Origin: Rhodospirillales bacterium | GTDB taxonomy: Bacteria; Pseudomonadota; Alphaproteobacteria; Rhodospirillales; JAPHRK01 | Direction: 5' to 3' | Assembly (NCBI GenBank): GCA_026196105.1 | Contig: JAPHRK010000035.1 | Span: 66,341 to 110,414, forward strand | Length of the DNA stretch: 44,074 nt | In this document: positions 23,006-31,718 of the stretch, piece by piece | Layout of the letters: the number at the start of each line of letters is the position of its first letter | Numbering within the stretch: the first letter of the stretch is position 1 | Made by a program: the position numbers and the translations under genes | Notes under the pieces: generated by a model | The model's input: only the letters and a program-made list of their open reading frames with translations | Told to the model about the DNA's origin: nothing | Databases searched by the model: none

Positions 23006-25102
23006 GTGAGTGAAAAACCGCTTAACGAAATAAATAAAAACCTTGAATCGTCGAGGCTAGTTATTTTCGAAGGGTTGTCTAAACTTATCGAAATGAGCGA
23101 AGAAGCGGCGACTGACACCATCATGGATGTGATGGGCGCAATTGATGAGTACTTTAGACAGACACAAACATCTGAAGCACAATCAAATTTGCTCGAAAAA
23201 GCTTTTAACTCTCTCTCTCCTGGCTTTGCTCTCTATGACAATGAAGAACGGCTTATTCTTTGTAATGCAGCGCTCAAAACAGCTTTAAATCTGCCCTCTG
23301 AGTTAGCGCAACCCGGCGCATCGATAAGAGATCAAATTACTTATATTTCTCAAGCGGGTGAATTTTTAACTGAAAGCAGCCTAGAGTTATTTAATAGTTT
23401 CATTGATACAGCCAAGGGCAAGCCAGCCTTTTTTGAACATTATCGCCCCAGTGGGGAAATTGTTGAAATTCGTCATGACCCTTTAGAGGACATTGGTTTT
23501 ATCCTCAGCATTCGGGGTATTACGGATTATAAAAACAAAGAAAGAGAACTCACTAAGGCTTTGCAAATTGCCGAGCATGCTAACCAAGCGAAATCAGAGT
23601 TTATGTCGGCAGTTAGTCATGAGTTACGGACCCCAATGAATGGGGTGATTGGTATGACTGAGCTTTTATTGCAAACCAACTTGGACAATACTCAAGCAGA
23701 TTTTGCTAAATCCATTCAAGATTCAGCCCAAGCCCTTCAGATTGAGATCAATGAAATACTCACCTTTTCCGATTTAGAGTTTGGGAAAGCACAGGTTCAT
23801 TCAGAAGAGTTTGAACTTGTGGATGTTATTGAAGCGACACTTCTTTTCTTAAGAGCTCGAGCAGAAGCAAAAGGCTTACCTATTGATTACAAAATTGACC
23901 CCCTACTGCCTTCCACATTTATCGGTGATAGTGAAAGTTTCCGTAAAATTCTGACTAATCTTCTAAGTAATGCCATCAAATTTACGGATAAAGGGAAGGT
24001 AACTATTTCTCTATCTCAGATGTTGCGGACAAGGAACCTCATCACTGTAAAGCTAGAAGTTACTGATACCGGTATTGGTATTCAGCCTGAGATGGCAGAT
24101 AAACTTTTTTCTGCTTTTACCCAGGGGGATTCATCCACCGCCAGAAAATATGGCGGAATGGGGATTGGGTTAACCTTATGCCAAAAACTCGTCGAGTTAC
24201 TCAAAGGTGAGATCGGATTTAGGAGTGACCTTGGAAAAGGGAGTACTTTTTGGGTCACGATCCCTTTCACAGTACCAGATGAAACAGTTCCAATAACCAC
24301 TAAATTACAATCAAAAAAAGAAGCAAGACCATCGAATCACCTTATACTTGTTGCCGATGATAACACGATCAATCGCCAAGTTGCTCAAGGGCTCTTAAAG
24401 TCTATCGGCTATGAGTCAGAAATCGCATCTGATGGTCTCGAAGCATTAAAAGCTGTTCAAGGCAAATCTTATGCAGCCGTGTTGATGGATGTTGAAATGC
24501 CCCAAATGGATGGGATTGAAGCAACAAAAGCTATCAGGGCTCTTACAAGCAGTGAAAAAAATATCCCTATCATTGCGGTTACGGGCCATTCAACTAAAGA
24601 AGATTTCGAGCAATTCTTAATCCATGGTGTCAGCGATTGTCTTCCAAAGCCCATTAAAAGAGAATCCCTGAATGCAATCCTAATCAAATGGGTAGAAAAC
24701 TCTTCAGAAGATCATCAGCAAAAATCTAACCTGGGAACTGAGAACCAAGAAGCCCTTGAGGGTGCTGAAATCAATCAAGATACATTGGCCGAACTTAGGC
24801 AAGCCTTAGGTGATGATATCCTAGCCGACCTGATGCAGGCATTTATTGAAGATGCACGTAATCGTCAGAGAGAGATCAAAAGAGCCGTTGAAACCAGTGA
24901 TTACAAGCTTTTAGAAGAAGAATGCCATAGCCTGCAAGGAGCTTCAGGTAATATGGGTATTATGGGTGTTTCAGAGTTTGCCCGAAATATGGTGGCCCTT
25001 TGCCGTAGCGAAAAAGGAGCAGAAGCCGTAGCTTTAGGTCCTGAGATTGACGACCGGATTAATCAAGCGATTACGGCTCTGGGGACCCTCGGGTTTCAGT
25101 AA
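23006..25102 (+). CDS. Hybrid sensor histidine kinase (PAS-like, HisKA, ATPase, receiver, HPt)
   Basis: The 698-residue protein has no membrane helix. After an N-terminal helical part and a PAS-like sensor (about 65-175) come a HisKA domain with His205 (S-H-E-L-R-T-P), an HATPase domain (N-box at 318-323, D-T-G-I-G-I at 354, G-G-M-G-I-G-L at 383), a receiver with phospho-acceptor Asp495 (L-M-D-V-E-M-P), and a C-terminal HPt domain with His641 (E-C-H-S-L-Q-G). It can run a full internal phosphorelay. The start is GTG 23006; a close ATG is out of frame. No response regulator is next to it, so its target is unknown. Confidence 0.92.
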   Translation: MSEKPLNEINKNLESSRLVIFEGLSKLIEMSEEAATDTIMDVMGAIDEYFRQTQTSEAQSNLLEKAFNSLSPGFALYDNEERLILCNAALKTALNLPSELAQPGASIRDQITYISQAGEFLTESSLELFNSFIDTAKGKPAFFEHYRPSGEIVEIRHDPLEDIGFILSIRGITDYKNKERELTKALQIAEHANQAKSEFMSAVSHELRTPMNGVIGMTELLLQTNLDNTQADFAKSIQDSAQALQIEINEILTFSDLEFGKAQVHSEEFELVDVIEATLLFLRARAEAKGLPIDYKIDPLLPSTFIGDSESFRKILTNLLSNAIKFTDKGKVTISLSQMLRTRNLITVKLEVTDTGIGIQPEMADKLFSAFTQGDSSTARKYGGMGIGLTLCQKLVELLKGEIGFRSDLGKGSTFWVTIPFTVPDETVPITTKLQSKKEARPSNHLILVADDNTINRQVAQGLLKSIGYESEIASDGLEALKAVQGKSYAAVLMDVEMPQMDGIEATKAIRALTSSEKNIPIIAVTGHSTKEDFEQFLIHGVSDCLPKPIKRESLNAILIKWVENSSEDHQQKSNLGTENQEALEGAEINQDTLAELRQALGDDILADLMQAFIEDARNRQREIKRAVETSDYKLLEEECHSLQGASGNMGIMGVSEFARNMVALCRSEKGAEAVALGPEIDDRINQAITALGTLGFQ

Positions 25103-25189
25103 TTTTATTTTGAATAAGAATCGACCTTTGAAAACCCAAACATGTTGGTTTAGAACCATTGAAACTTTTCCAGCAAGGACTTCCAAAGC

Positions 25190-26188
25190 ATGACAACTGA
25201 ACACCCCTTCGCCCAGTACATCCGTATCATCGGTAAGGGCCCTCGTCTCTCTCGCCCTCTGACACGAGAAGAAACTGCTGAAGCTTTTGCTCTCATCCTG
25301 CAAGGCAATGTGGAGCCTGCTCAACTAGGAGCGTTTCTCTGCCTCTTAAGAGTTAGAACAGAAGAACCTGAAGAAGCGGCTGGCTTTATTGATGCCGTAC
25401 GCAAAACATTCTCTCGGCCGGATAATGCACCGCGGGTAGACCTGGATTGGCCCACCTATGCGGGGAAAAAACGTCAACTTCCTTGGTATATCCTCTCAGC
25501 CCTCCTCCTTTCACAAAATGGCAATCGGGTTTTCATGCATGGCGCTGATGGTCATACGGAAGGCCGGGTCTACGCCAAACAAATCCTTGAAGGGTTTGGT
25601 ATCAATCCCGTTACAAATTTTGCTGATGCAGCCTCACGCTTAGAGAGTGATAATTTTGCTTTTATGGCCTTGAAGCATTTGAGCCCTCGCCTTTCTGAGA
25701 TAATGGACCTTAAGGCAATCCTTGGATTACGTTCTCCAATCAATACCTTTGCCCGTATGCTCAACCCATTTGGGGCTACACATGAAATACAGGGTATTTT
25801 TCATCCTAACTACAAAGACGTCCATCGCGTCGGGGCTGATATGACGGGGCAACCTCACCTAGCCGTTTTTAAGGGCGAAGGTGGCGAAGCTGAACTACGC
25901 CCCCATAAATCTGTTATGATCCAGTTTTTGCACAATGGTGAAATGACTGATGAAGAATGGCCGCCAATGATGGATGGCACTGAAGCCGCCCACGATGAAG
26001 TCATGGATACGTCAAGACTAACAACTCTATGGCGCGGTGAAACCAATGAAATTTATGGCGAAGCTGCTGTTATTGGCACCACTGCCGTTGCTTTAAAACT
26101 TATGGGCCAAGCATCTTCTATTGACGAAGCCGAAGCAAAAGCCAAAACTCTTTGGGACCAACGCAACAAGAGCTTTTTAGGAGCATAG
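25190..26188 (+). CDS. TrpD-like glycosyl/phosphoribosyl transferase family protein (YbiB type)
   Basis: The 332-residue protein has the N-terminal helical and C-terminal nucleoside-phosphorylase-III fold of anthranilate phosphoribosyltransferase (T-R-E-E-T-A-x-A-F at the start; G-A-D-G-H-T-E-G-R in the centre). It lacks the K-H-G-N-R motif of true TrpD and resembles YbiB proteins, for which nucleic-acid binding has been reported. It is directly followed by a CbiX-type gene with 5 bases between, and I infer a link to tetrapyrrole or nitrogen metabolism from such pairings. ATG 25190 follows AAGGA. Confidence 0.85.
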   Translation: MTTEHPFAQYIRIIGKGPRLSRPLTREETAEAFALILQGNVEPAQLGAFLCLLRVRTEEPEEAAGFIDAVRKTFSRPDNAPRVDLDWPTYAGKKRQLPWYILSALLLSQNGNRVFMHGADGHTEGRVYAKQILEGFGINPVTNFADAASRLESDNFAFMALKHLSPRLSEIMDLKAILGLRSPINTFARMLNPFGATHEIQGIFHPNYKDVHRVGADMTGQPHLAVFKGEGGEAELRPHKSVMIQFLHNGEMTDEEWPPMMDGTEAAHDEVMDTSRLTTLWRGETNEIYGEAAVIGTTAVALKLMGQASSIDEAEAKAKTLWDQRNKSFLGA

Positions 26189-26193
26189 TTAAA

Positions 26194-27033
26194 GTGTCAT
26201 CCCTTTCTGTTTTTCCCTGGAAAAACAATCCGCCAAAGGCATGGAAAGAGGCAACTCTTGTTCTCGCTGCTCACGGTTCAAGCAAACACCCCATGGGTGC
26301 AAAGGCTGTTAATATCCATGCGAAAACCATTAAAAAAGCATGTCTTTTCAAGGCGGTTCGCACAGCTTTTTGGAAAGAGGCGCCTAGACTTTCAGAAGCC
26401 CTTAATGGTGTGAGCACAACAAAAACCTATATTGTTCCCGTCCTGGCCAGTCGGGGTTATATCACGAATGAAGTCCTCCCTAAGGAATTAGGTTTTCAGA
26501 ATAGCTCTGGAGATGAAAACACAATAATTTGTTCACCGATTGGCACCCACTCTTTACTACCTTCTTCATTAGCAAAAGCCTGCGAAAGTTCAATAATATC
26601 AGCAGGTTTAAATACATCTAAAACATCAATTCTTCTAGTTGGGCATGGCAATGCCACCAACCCGGCATCGGCTCAACAAACAGAACTTGTGGCAGAATAT
26701 ATCAGGCAAAACACCTCTTTAAACCAAGTCTCAACAGCCTATCTCGACCAAGAACCTCAAATTGAGAACTGGCGTGACTTGGTTTCAAACCCAGATGTCC
26801 TGACTATTCCTTTTATGATCTCGGGAGGACTTCACTCGGCACACGACATCCCCTTAGCCCTTGGTATTTTGAGCCATCTGGAAAATGTGAGTTCGTTAGA
26901 AGACAGCCAGCAACTTTTAGGCCCCTACCCTTCTGGCAGCGGCCAAAATTTATGGTACACCCGCCCCATCGGGTGTGAACCCTTCATCACAGATTTGATT
27001 CTGGATCAGGTCTACAAATCTTCTCACAAGTAA
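26194..27033 (+). CDS. Sirohydrochlorin chelatase, two-domain CbiX family
   Basis: The 279-residue protein has two tandem CbiX-like halves, each starting with a strand and a metal/substrate His: V-L-A-A-H-G-S-S near residue 26 and L-V-G-H-G-N near residue 160. CbiX enzymes insert cobalt or iron into sirohydrochlorin. The nirE product feeds that pathway, and no other siroheme chelatase is in the window, so it may make siroheme for heme d1. GTG 26194, 10 bases after AGGAG, is preferred over an in-frame ATG at 26152 that overlaps the previous gene. Confidence 0.85.
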   Translation: MSSLSVFPWKNNPPKAWKEATLVLAAHGSSKHPMGAKAVNIHAKTIKKACLFKAVRTAFWKEAPRLSEALNGVSTTKTYIVPVLASRGYITNEVLPKELGFQNSSGDENTIICSPIGTHSLLPSSLAKACESSIISAGLNTSKTSILLVGHGNATNPASAQQTELVAEYIRQNTSLNQVSTAYLDQEPQIENWRDLVSNPDVLTIPFMISGGLHSAHDIPLALGILSHLENVSSLEDSQQLLGPYPSGSGQNLWYTRPIGCEPFITDLILDQVYKSSHK

Positions 27034-27043
27034 GTACAATACT

Positions 27044-28318
27044 CTAAATTCGTTTAAGAATAAGAATTTTAGCAATGCACCATTTTATTGCTGTAGCCAA
27101 AAAGCTTACCTCTGTTCCAGAACGCATCTCGAACTCTTCATATGAAAGCTTAAAATCGTTTTGCAGCGCCTTACGCATAGCTTTCGGTCCGCAAAAACTG
27201 AATTTCACATTCTTCAAATCGGTACCAAGATTTTCTTCTAAGAGACGGGCGTTCAAGCGCTGGCCCTTTGCAGAATCAATGATGTGCAAGCTAACATTAG
27301 ACTGTTTCAGTTGGTTCACAAAAGGAACTCTCTCTTCCACACTTCGGATACAATAAAAGAGATGAATGGTCTTATCTTGCTCCGGCTTTAATGTTTCTGC
27401 CCAGGCTAAAAACGGGGTGATACCAATCCCTCCGGCGATCCAGCATTGAGTCTTTGCTTTTGGAAGGGTGAAATGTCCAAAAGGTCGCGAAACTGAAACT
27501 CGATCACCAACCTTCAGTTCAGTCCCAAGAGATCTTGAAAAATCTCCTAAGGCTTTAACGCAAAATTTTATTTCTCTTTGGCTATTTGGGCCACAGGCTA
27601 TTGTGAAAGGGTGTTTCTCACCATTGAACTCTAGGAAAGCAAATTGCCCTGCTTTATGCTTAATACCTTTTCCAATGGGCTGTAGGGATAGTTCAACAGT
27701 ATCGTCAAGCATGACAGTATTAGCGACTTTGTATGCTGAAGGTCGATCAACAAAGCCAGAAAAAACAAGCATATAGATATAACAAACCAAGCCAAGAATA
27801 CAGAAAACCATAATATAAAGACCCAGTGGGTCTAAGAGAGTAAATGGTTTCAAAATATAAAGATAATGGAAGGCGCTAAGAACGAAAAAGGCTCCTATGA
27901 ATTTATGTGTCTTTTTCCACAGTTCATAAGGAATAAAAGTAATAAGAGACAGCATGCCCAAAATGAGCAAACCATAAAGGGCAATTTCACCACTTTCTTC
28001 AGCGATATCTGCTAACCAAGTTTCACGGCCTAGACCTTTAATTTCCGCATCAATAGTGTCATGCAGCATCATTGCCGAAACAGCAAAAATACCGATCCAT
28101 TTATGCAGAAGGTAAACTTGATCCAGCCCACCAAAAATTAATTGAATACCGGGAAACCTTGTCGAAATTAACTGGCTTATCGCCATCAAAATTATGGCAA
28201 TTGACCCTAAATAATGACTAAAGAGTGCCTCATTATCAAACCGAGGGAAAAGCTCCACATAGTAAGGGAAGGGGAAAATAACGGCCAAAAGAATAAGGAT
28301 TAAACCCAATGGTCTCAT
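27044..28318 (-). CDS. Ferric-reductase-like transmembrane flavohemoprotein
   Basis: The 424-residue protein has six or so membrane helices with histidines typical of two-b-heme ferric reductases (L-L-H-K-W, M-L-H-D, H-K-F-I-G, F-H-Y-L-Y), then a ferredoxin-reductase domain: FAD part H-P-F-T-I, NAD part G-G-I-G-I-T-P-F and a C-terminal F-C-G-P-K-A-M. It should pass electrons from NAD(P)H through FAD and heme across the membrane. The true acceptor (iron, a quinone, oxygen) is not known. It converges with the CbiX gene, 10 bases apart. Confidence 0.9.
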   Translation of the reverse strand: MRPLGLILILLAVIFPFPYYVELFPRFDNEALFSHYLGSIAIILMAISQLISTRFPGIQLIFGGLDQVYLLHKWIGIFAVSAMMLHDTIDAEIKGLGRETWLADIAEESGEIALYGLLILGMLSLITFIPYELWKKTHKFIGAFFVLSAFHYLYILKPFTLLDPLGLYIMVFCILGLVCYIYMLVFSGFVDRPSAYKVANTVMLDDTVELSLQPIGKGIKHKAGQFAFLEFNGEKHPFTIACGPNSQREIKFCVKALGDFSRSLGTELKVGDRVSVSRPFGHFTLPKAKTQCWIAGGIGITPFLAWAETLKPEQDKTIHLFYCIRSVEERVPFVNQLKQSNVSLHIIDSAKGQRLNARLLEENLGTDLKNVKFSFCGPKAMRKALQNDFKLSYEEFEMRSGTEVSFLATAIKWCIAKILILKRI

Positions 28319-28350
28319 ATTAATTTCTCAAACAAATTTTCACTGAAAAT

Positions 28351-28929
28351 CTAGGATTTCTTAACAAACTCAGTCAGTATAACGATCTGTTGCCCACTGA
28401 CGCGACCTTCAATTTGCTTGGCGTTATCTCGAACAAGAGAAATGCCCCGAACAGCCGTTCCGCGTTTAGCGGTAAAGTTGGCACCTTTAACGTTTAAATC
28501 TTTAATCAGGGTAACTGTATCTCCGGCTTCAAGAACTGCCCCGTTGCTGTCGAGGTGTTTGACCGTTTGTTCCTCAGCATCACCAGAACTCCCAGACTGA
28601 GCCCAAGCTAAAACATCATCTTCCAGATAGAGCATATCAAGCTGATCTCTGGCCCATACTTCTCCACTCAGTCTTGTAAGCATTCGCCAAGCCATAACTT
28701 GAACGGCGGGAACCTGACTCCACATGCTGTCGTTAAGGCAGCGCCAGTGTTTTACATCAAGATCACCTAGGTTTTCGATCTCGTTTTTGCAAGTATCGCA
28801 AACCAGTATGCTCTGCTCAGCGCTTCCGTCAGAAGTTGGTGGGATTTCATAAACATCAAGGGCATTGGTAGCAGTGCAGAGCTCACATTTCGATTCACTG
28901 CGCTCAAACAAGCTGTCTTTAACGCTCAC
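28351..28929 (-). CDS. PhnA-domain (YjdM-like) zinc-ribbon protein
   Basis: The 192-residue protein has an N-terminal zinc ribbon (C-E-L-C and C-D-T-C) and the C-terminal PhnA/YjdM barrel with D-S-N-G-A-V-L-E-A-G-D-T-V. The name is historical; a role in phosphonate use is not proven for this family. The start is GTG 28929, which gives the normal family N-terminus. It sits in a run of four minus-strand genes with spacing of 12-32 bases, so it is likely co-transcribed with gamma-carbonic anhydrase. Confidence 0.87.
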   Translation of the reverse strand: MSVKDSLFERSESKCELCTATNALDVYEIPPTSDGSAEQSILVCDTCKNEIENLGDLDVKHWRCLNDSMWSQVPAVQVMAWRMLTRLSGEVWARDQLDMLYLEDDVLAWAQSGSSGDAEEQTVKHLDSNGAVLEAGDTVTLIKDLNVKGANFTAKRGTAVRGISLVRDNAKQIEGRVSGQQIVILTEFVKKS

Positions 28930-28947
28930 TTTATTTCACACCCAGTT

Positions 28948-29487
28948 TTATTTCATACCCAATTCGACCAAGAGCTTATTGTATTCCTGCCCCAAATCTT
29001 TGTAGTCACCTGTGTATTTGGGGAACATGGCAACCTGTTCAGGCGTGAGATCACGCATTTTTTTACCTGGGTTACCAGCCCAAAGCTCGCCTTTACGAAC
29101 CACCTTGCCCGGTGCAATCAGTGTACCTGCAGCAACCATAGCTCCGCTTTCTACCACCGCACCGTCGAGCACCGTCGAGCTCATGCCGATGAAGCTATCA
29201 TCTTCAATGGTACAGCCGTGAATCAGAGCCGAGTGCCCGATAAGAACATTTGAACCGACATAGCAACCAAACATACCGCCGGTCACATGAAGAACGGTCC
29301 CGTCTTGAATATTAGTATTCTCACCCACCCGAATTTCATGAACATCGCCACGCAAAGTACAGCTAAACCAAATGCTCGCACCAGATCCAATTTCCACATC
29401 GCCGATAATTGCAGCATTTGGCGCAATGAAAGCGTCATCTGCAATCTTTGGAGTTTTCCCCCGCCAGGGCATGATAATTTTTGACAT
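28948..29487 (-). CDS. Gamma-carbonic-anhydrase-family protein
   Basis: The 179-residue protein is a left-handed beta helix of hexapeptide repeats with the three zinc-ligand histidines: His67 (V-L-H-V-T), His85 and His90 (G-H-S-A-L-I-H-G). Relatives in proteobacteria (YrdA/PaaY) are carbonic anhydrases or close relatives; activity cannot be judged here. It starts 12 bases after the stop of the hydrolase gene and precedes the PhnA-like gene. Confidence 0.92.
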   Translation of the reverse strand: MSKIIMPWRGKTPKIADDAFIAPNAAIIGDVEIGSGASIWFSCTLRGDVHEIRVGENTNIQDGTVLHVTGGMFGCYVGSNVLIGHSALIHGCTIEDDSFIGMSSTVLDGAVVESGAMVAAGTLIAPGKVVRKGELWAGNPGKKMRDLTPEQVAMFPKYTGDYKDLGQEYNKLLVELGMK

Positions 29488-29499
29488 CTAACTTCCTTG

Positions 29500-30186
29500 T
29501 TATCCTTTTAGCCACTTAAGCAGAGCCTGATTGACCTCTTCAGGGCGTTCCATGGTGGACATATGCCCGCATTTTTCAAGAACCACAAGGGTCGCACCTG
29601 GAATTTTCTCTGCCATTTCTTCATGGGCAGATAATGGCGTGAGCAAATCATATCGTCCGCAAAGAACGAGGGTTGGGCAGGAAATTTCGGATAAAAGCGG
29701 TACACTATTTTGACGGCTCATAATCGCTTTTTGCTGATTGAAATAGGACCGAACTGAATTATTTTCGTCCATTGCTACAAGGGCATCAATGAGTTCTTGA
29801 TCCTCAATCCGTTCTTCATAAATCATCATAGGGAAAATCGACATAATACTAGCTTTCCCAGATTTCTTTGCCTCATCCATCATCTGATGTCGGAAGACCG
29901 TCTGTTCTTCGGTATCGGCATAAGGCGCCGTATCCAGTAGAGCTAACTTCGAAACCCGCTCAGGCGCTTGGCGCATTATCTCAAGGGAAATATAGCCTCC
30001 CATTGATAATCCGGCTAAAGCAAACTTTGGTGGAGCCTTACTCAGAATATCCGCCGCCAAAGCCGCCATGTCATCATGGCTCTTATGATCCGGAATGGTG
30101 ATATTAACCTCACCCTCAAGAACCTTAACCTGCTCAGCCCAAAGAGAATCATCACACAACAGACCGGGTATCAATAAAAGTTCCAT
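29500..30186 (-). CDS. Alpha/beta-fold hydrolase
   Basis: The 228-residue protein carries the nucleophile elbow G-L-S61-M-G-G, an acid residue in G-R-Y-D-L-L-T-P and a catalytic His in C-G-H-M-S near the C-terminus, so a complete Ser-Asp-His triad. Substrate cannot be read from the sequence. It is the first gene of a minus-strand group with gamma-carbonic anhydrase, PhnA-like protein and a ferric reductase-like protein. Confidence 0.9.
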   Translation of the reverse strand: MELLLIPGLLCDDSLWAEQVKVLEGEVNITIPDHKSHDDMAALAADILSKAPPKFALAGLSMGGYISLEIMRQAPERVSKLALLDTAPYADTEEQTVFRHQMMDEAKKSGKASIMSIFPMMIYEERIEDQELIDALVAMDENNSVRSYFNQQKAIMSRQNSVPLLSEISCPTLVLCGRYDLLTPLSAHEEMAEKIPGATLVVLEKCGHMSTMERPEEVNQALLKWLKG

Positions 30187-30351
30187 GATGTTTCCTTAGT
30201 TGATGTGAGGGCGACCTCTTCAGTGAGATAGAGATTATAATACATTCTGCTCTTAGACAGAAGTTGCAACCCATAATGTATATACTTAAATCAAGCTCCA
30301 AGTTAAACTCACGATTTGATGAATGCTCTTTAGCATCAAACGGAGAAATTA

Positions 30352-30903
30352 TTGGAAACAATCTCATATATCTTAGAGTGGATTGAGGCACATCCAGCTC
30401 TTATGCAAATTTTAGGTATTCTTACAGGTGCCATAATAGCTTTATTCGCTGCAAAAAAGGCATATGAGGGAGTCCTTGAGCAAATAAGAACAACTTTTTT
30501 GATTGATCAACACTCTAAAGATGTTGAGAGAATAGCAATTTATAGTGCCTTTGCAGCGGATTTAGATGCCCTAGATAAATCACTAACAGGTATCCATGAG
30601 GCACTAAATAGTAATGACGTCAATGAAGGGCGTCTCATAACTAAAAGTGTAATCCTCGCAACAAGAAACGTGGTTTGGGAAAGTTGTGCACCAAAAATTG
30701 GCACGATTGATCCAAATCATGCTGCTAATATTATTGAAACTTATCGATTTATTGAAGCTATTACAGGCAGAGTTAAAGAATTGGACTTAGGGGAGGCCAC
30801 TCATAGGAAAGATCTTTCCGATTTGATTGAGGGTGCTATCGAACAAATACGCATTGTTAATAAACAGCTTCCTATTCGGCCTGATAGAGAAAAAATCAAC
30901 TGA
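30352..30903 (+). CDS. Membrane-anchored protein of unknown function
   Basis: The 183-residue product has a single N-terminal helix (about residues 17-35) and a helical soluble part with no recognised domain. Its start is a TTG at 30352 with GGAG 8 bases upstream. It is AT-richer by eye than its neighbours and stands alone between opposite-strand genes, which could mean a gene acquired separately. No homologues come to mind. Confidence 0.6.
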   Translation: METISYILEWIEAHPALMQILGILTGAIIALFAAKKAYEGVLEQIRTTFLIDQHSKDVERIAIYSAFAADLDALDKSLTGIHEALNSNDVNEGRLITKSVILATRNVVWESCAPKIGTIDPNHAANIIETYRFIEAITGRVKELDLGEATHRKDLSDLIEGAIEQIRIVNKQLPIRPDREKIN

Positions 30904-30946
30904 TCAAATAATAAAGCCGCTTGGGATTTCAGAAATGAAGGCATCG

Positions 30947-31489
30947 CTACTTTATCAATGCACTAAGCTCTTTGAACTCTGGAGTTCCTGCTTTTTCTAA
31001 CCATTCAAACACCACCATCTCAGTTGTGACCAAATGAGCGCCAGCGTCACGCATCCTAACAAGGGCGGCTTCTTTGTTGGCTTGGGTTCGGGAGGATATT
31101 GCATCGGCTACCACATAAACGTCTTTGCCTTCACTACGAAGCCCTAGCACCGTTTGTAGAACACATACGTGGGCCTCCATCCCAGCAACCACAATTTTCT
31201 CTCGACCTAAACCGTTCACTTGTTGGGTAAAACCCGGTTCCTGAGTGCAGGCGAAATGGGTTTTATCAAAAACCGCTCCTTGGGGGGTTAAAGCTGCAAT
31301 ATCTGGGACGCTATCACCTAACCCTTTTGGATATTGGCGGGTCACTACTTGGGGGACTTCCAATCGAGTGGCTGCCTTCATTAAGATAACCCCATTGGCG
31401 ACGGCTTTGTCGCCTTCGTGAATAGCCGGAGCAAGGCGTTCCTGCATATCGATAAGAATTAGGCAACATTGGTTGGCGGTAAGCAGCAT
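30947..31489 (-). CDS. Isochorismatase-family cysteine hydrolase
   Basis: The 180-residue protein has the Asp-Lys-Cys triad of the family: Asp14 (I-D-M-Q), Lys76 (F-D-K-T) and Cys109 (A-H-V-C-V). Relatives include nicotinamidase and YcaC; the substrate cannot be named. ATG 31489 with GGGGA upstream is preferred over ATG 31504. It is a single gene divergent from the helicase. Confidence 0.9.
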   Translation of the reverse strand: MLLTANQCCLILIDMQERLAPAIHEGDKAVANGVILMKAATRLEVPQVVTRQYPKGLGDSVPDIAALTPQGAVFDKTHFACTQEPGFTQQVNGLGREKIVVAGMEAHVCVLQTVLGLRSEGKDVYVVADAISSRTQANKEAALVRMRDAGAHLVTTEMVVFEWLEKAGTPEFKELSALIK

Positions 31490-31594
31490 GATGATTCCCC
31501 ACATAAAAAAAGGCCTATTAAGACCCTAACCGAACAAAAATGCCGCGCCAACCACCAAAACGGCCTCATATAGACATGTTTTTGCGAGGAAAGA

Positions 31595-31622
31595 TTGACA
31601 GCAGCGGCGGAAAGCCTAATAT
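31595..31622 (+). promoter_or_regulatory. Sigma-70 type promoter for the DEAD-box helicase
   Basis: TTGACA (31595-31600), 16 bases, then TAATAT (31617-31622) is close to consensus. The expected start near 31629 gives a leader of about 90 bases with an inverted repeat GACTCTAA/TTAGAGTC at 31640-31664. Helicase genes of this type often have structured, cold-responsive leaders. Confidence 0.7.
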
Positions 31623-31639
31623 CCGGTCTCGCAATTACT

Positions 31640-31664
31640 GACTCTAATATAAGATTTTAGAGTC
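31640..31664 (+). repeat. Inverted repeat in the helicase leader
   Basis: GACTCTAA (31640-31647) and TTAGAGTC (31657-31664) are exact reverse complements around a nine-base loop. The hairpin would lie near the 5' end of the predicted helicase mRNA. It has no T-run and is not a terminator. Confidence 0.55.
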
Positions 31665-31718
31665 CCCAACTTCACAGCGCGCACATAGCGCCAGAGATAT
31701 AGGTTTAAGCCTTACCAT

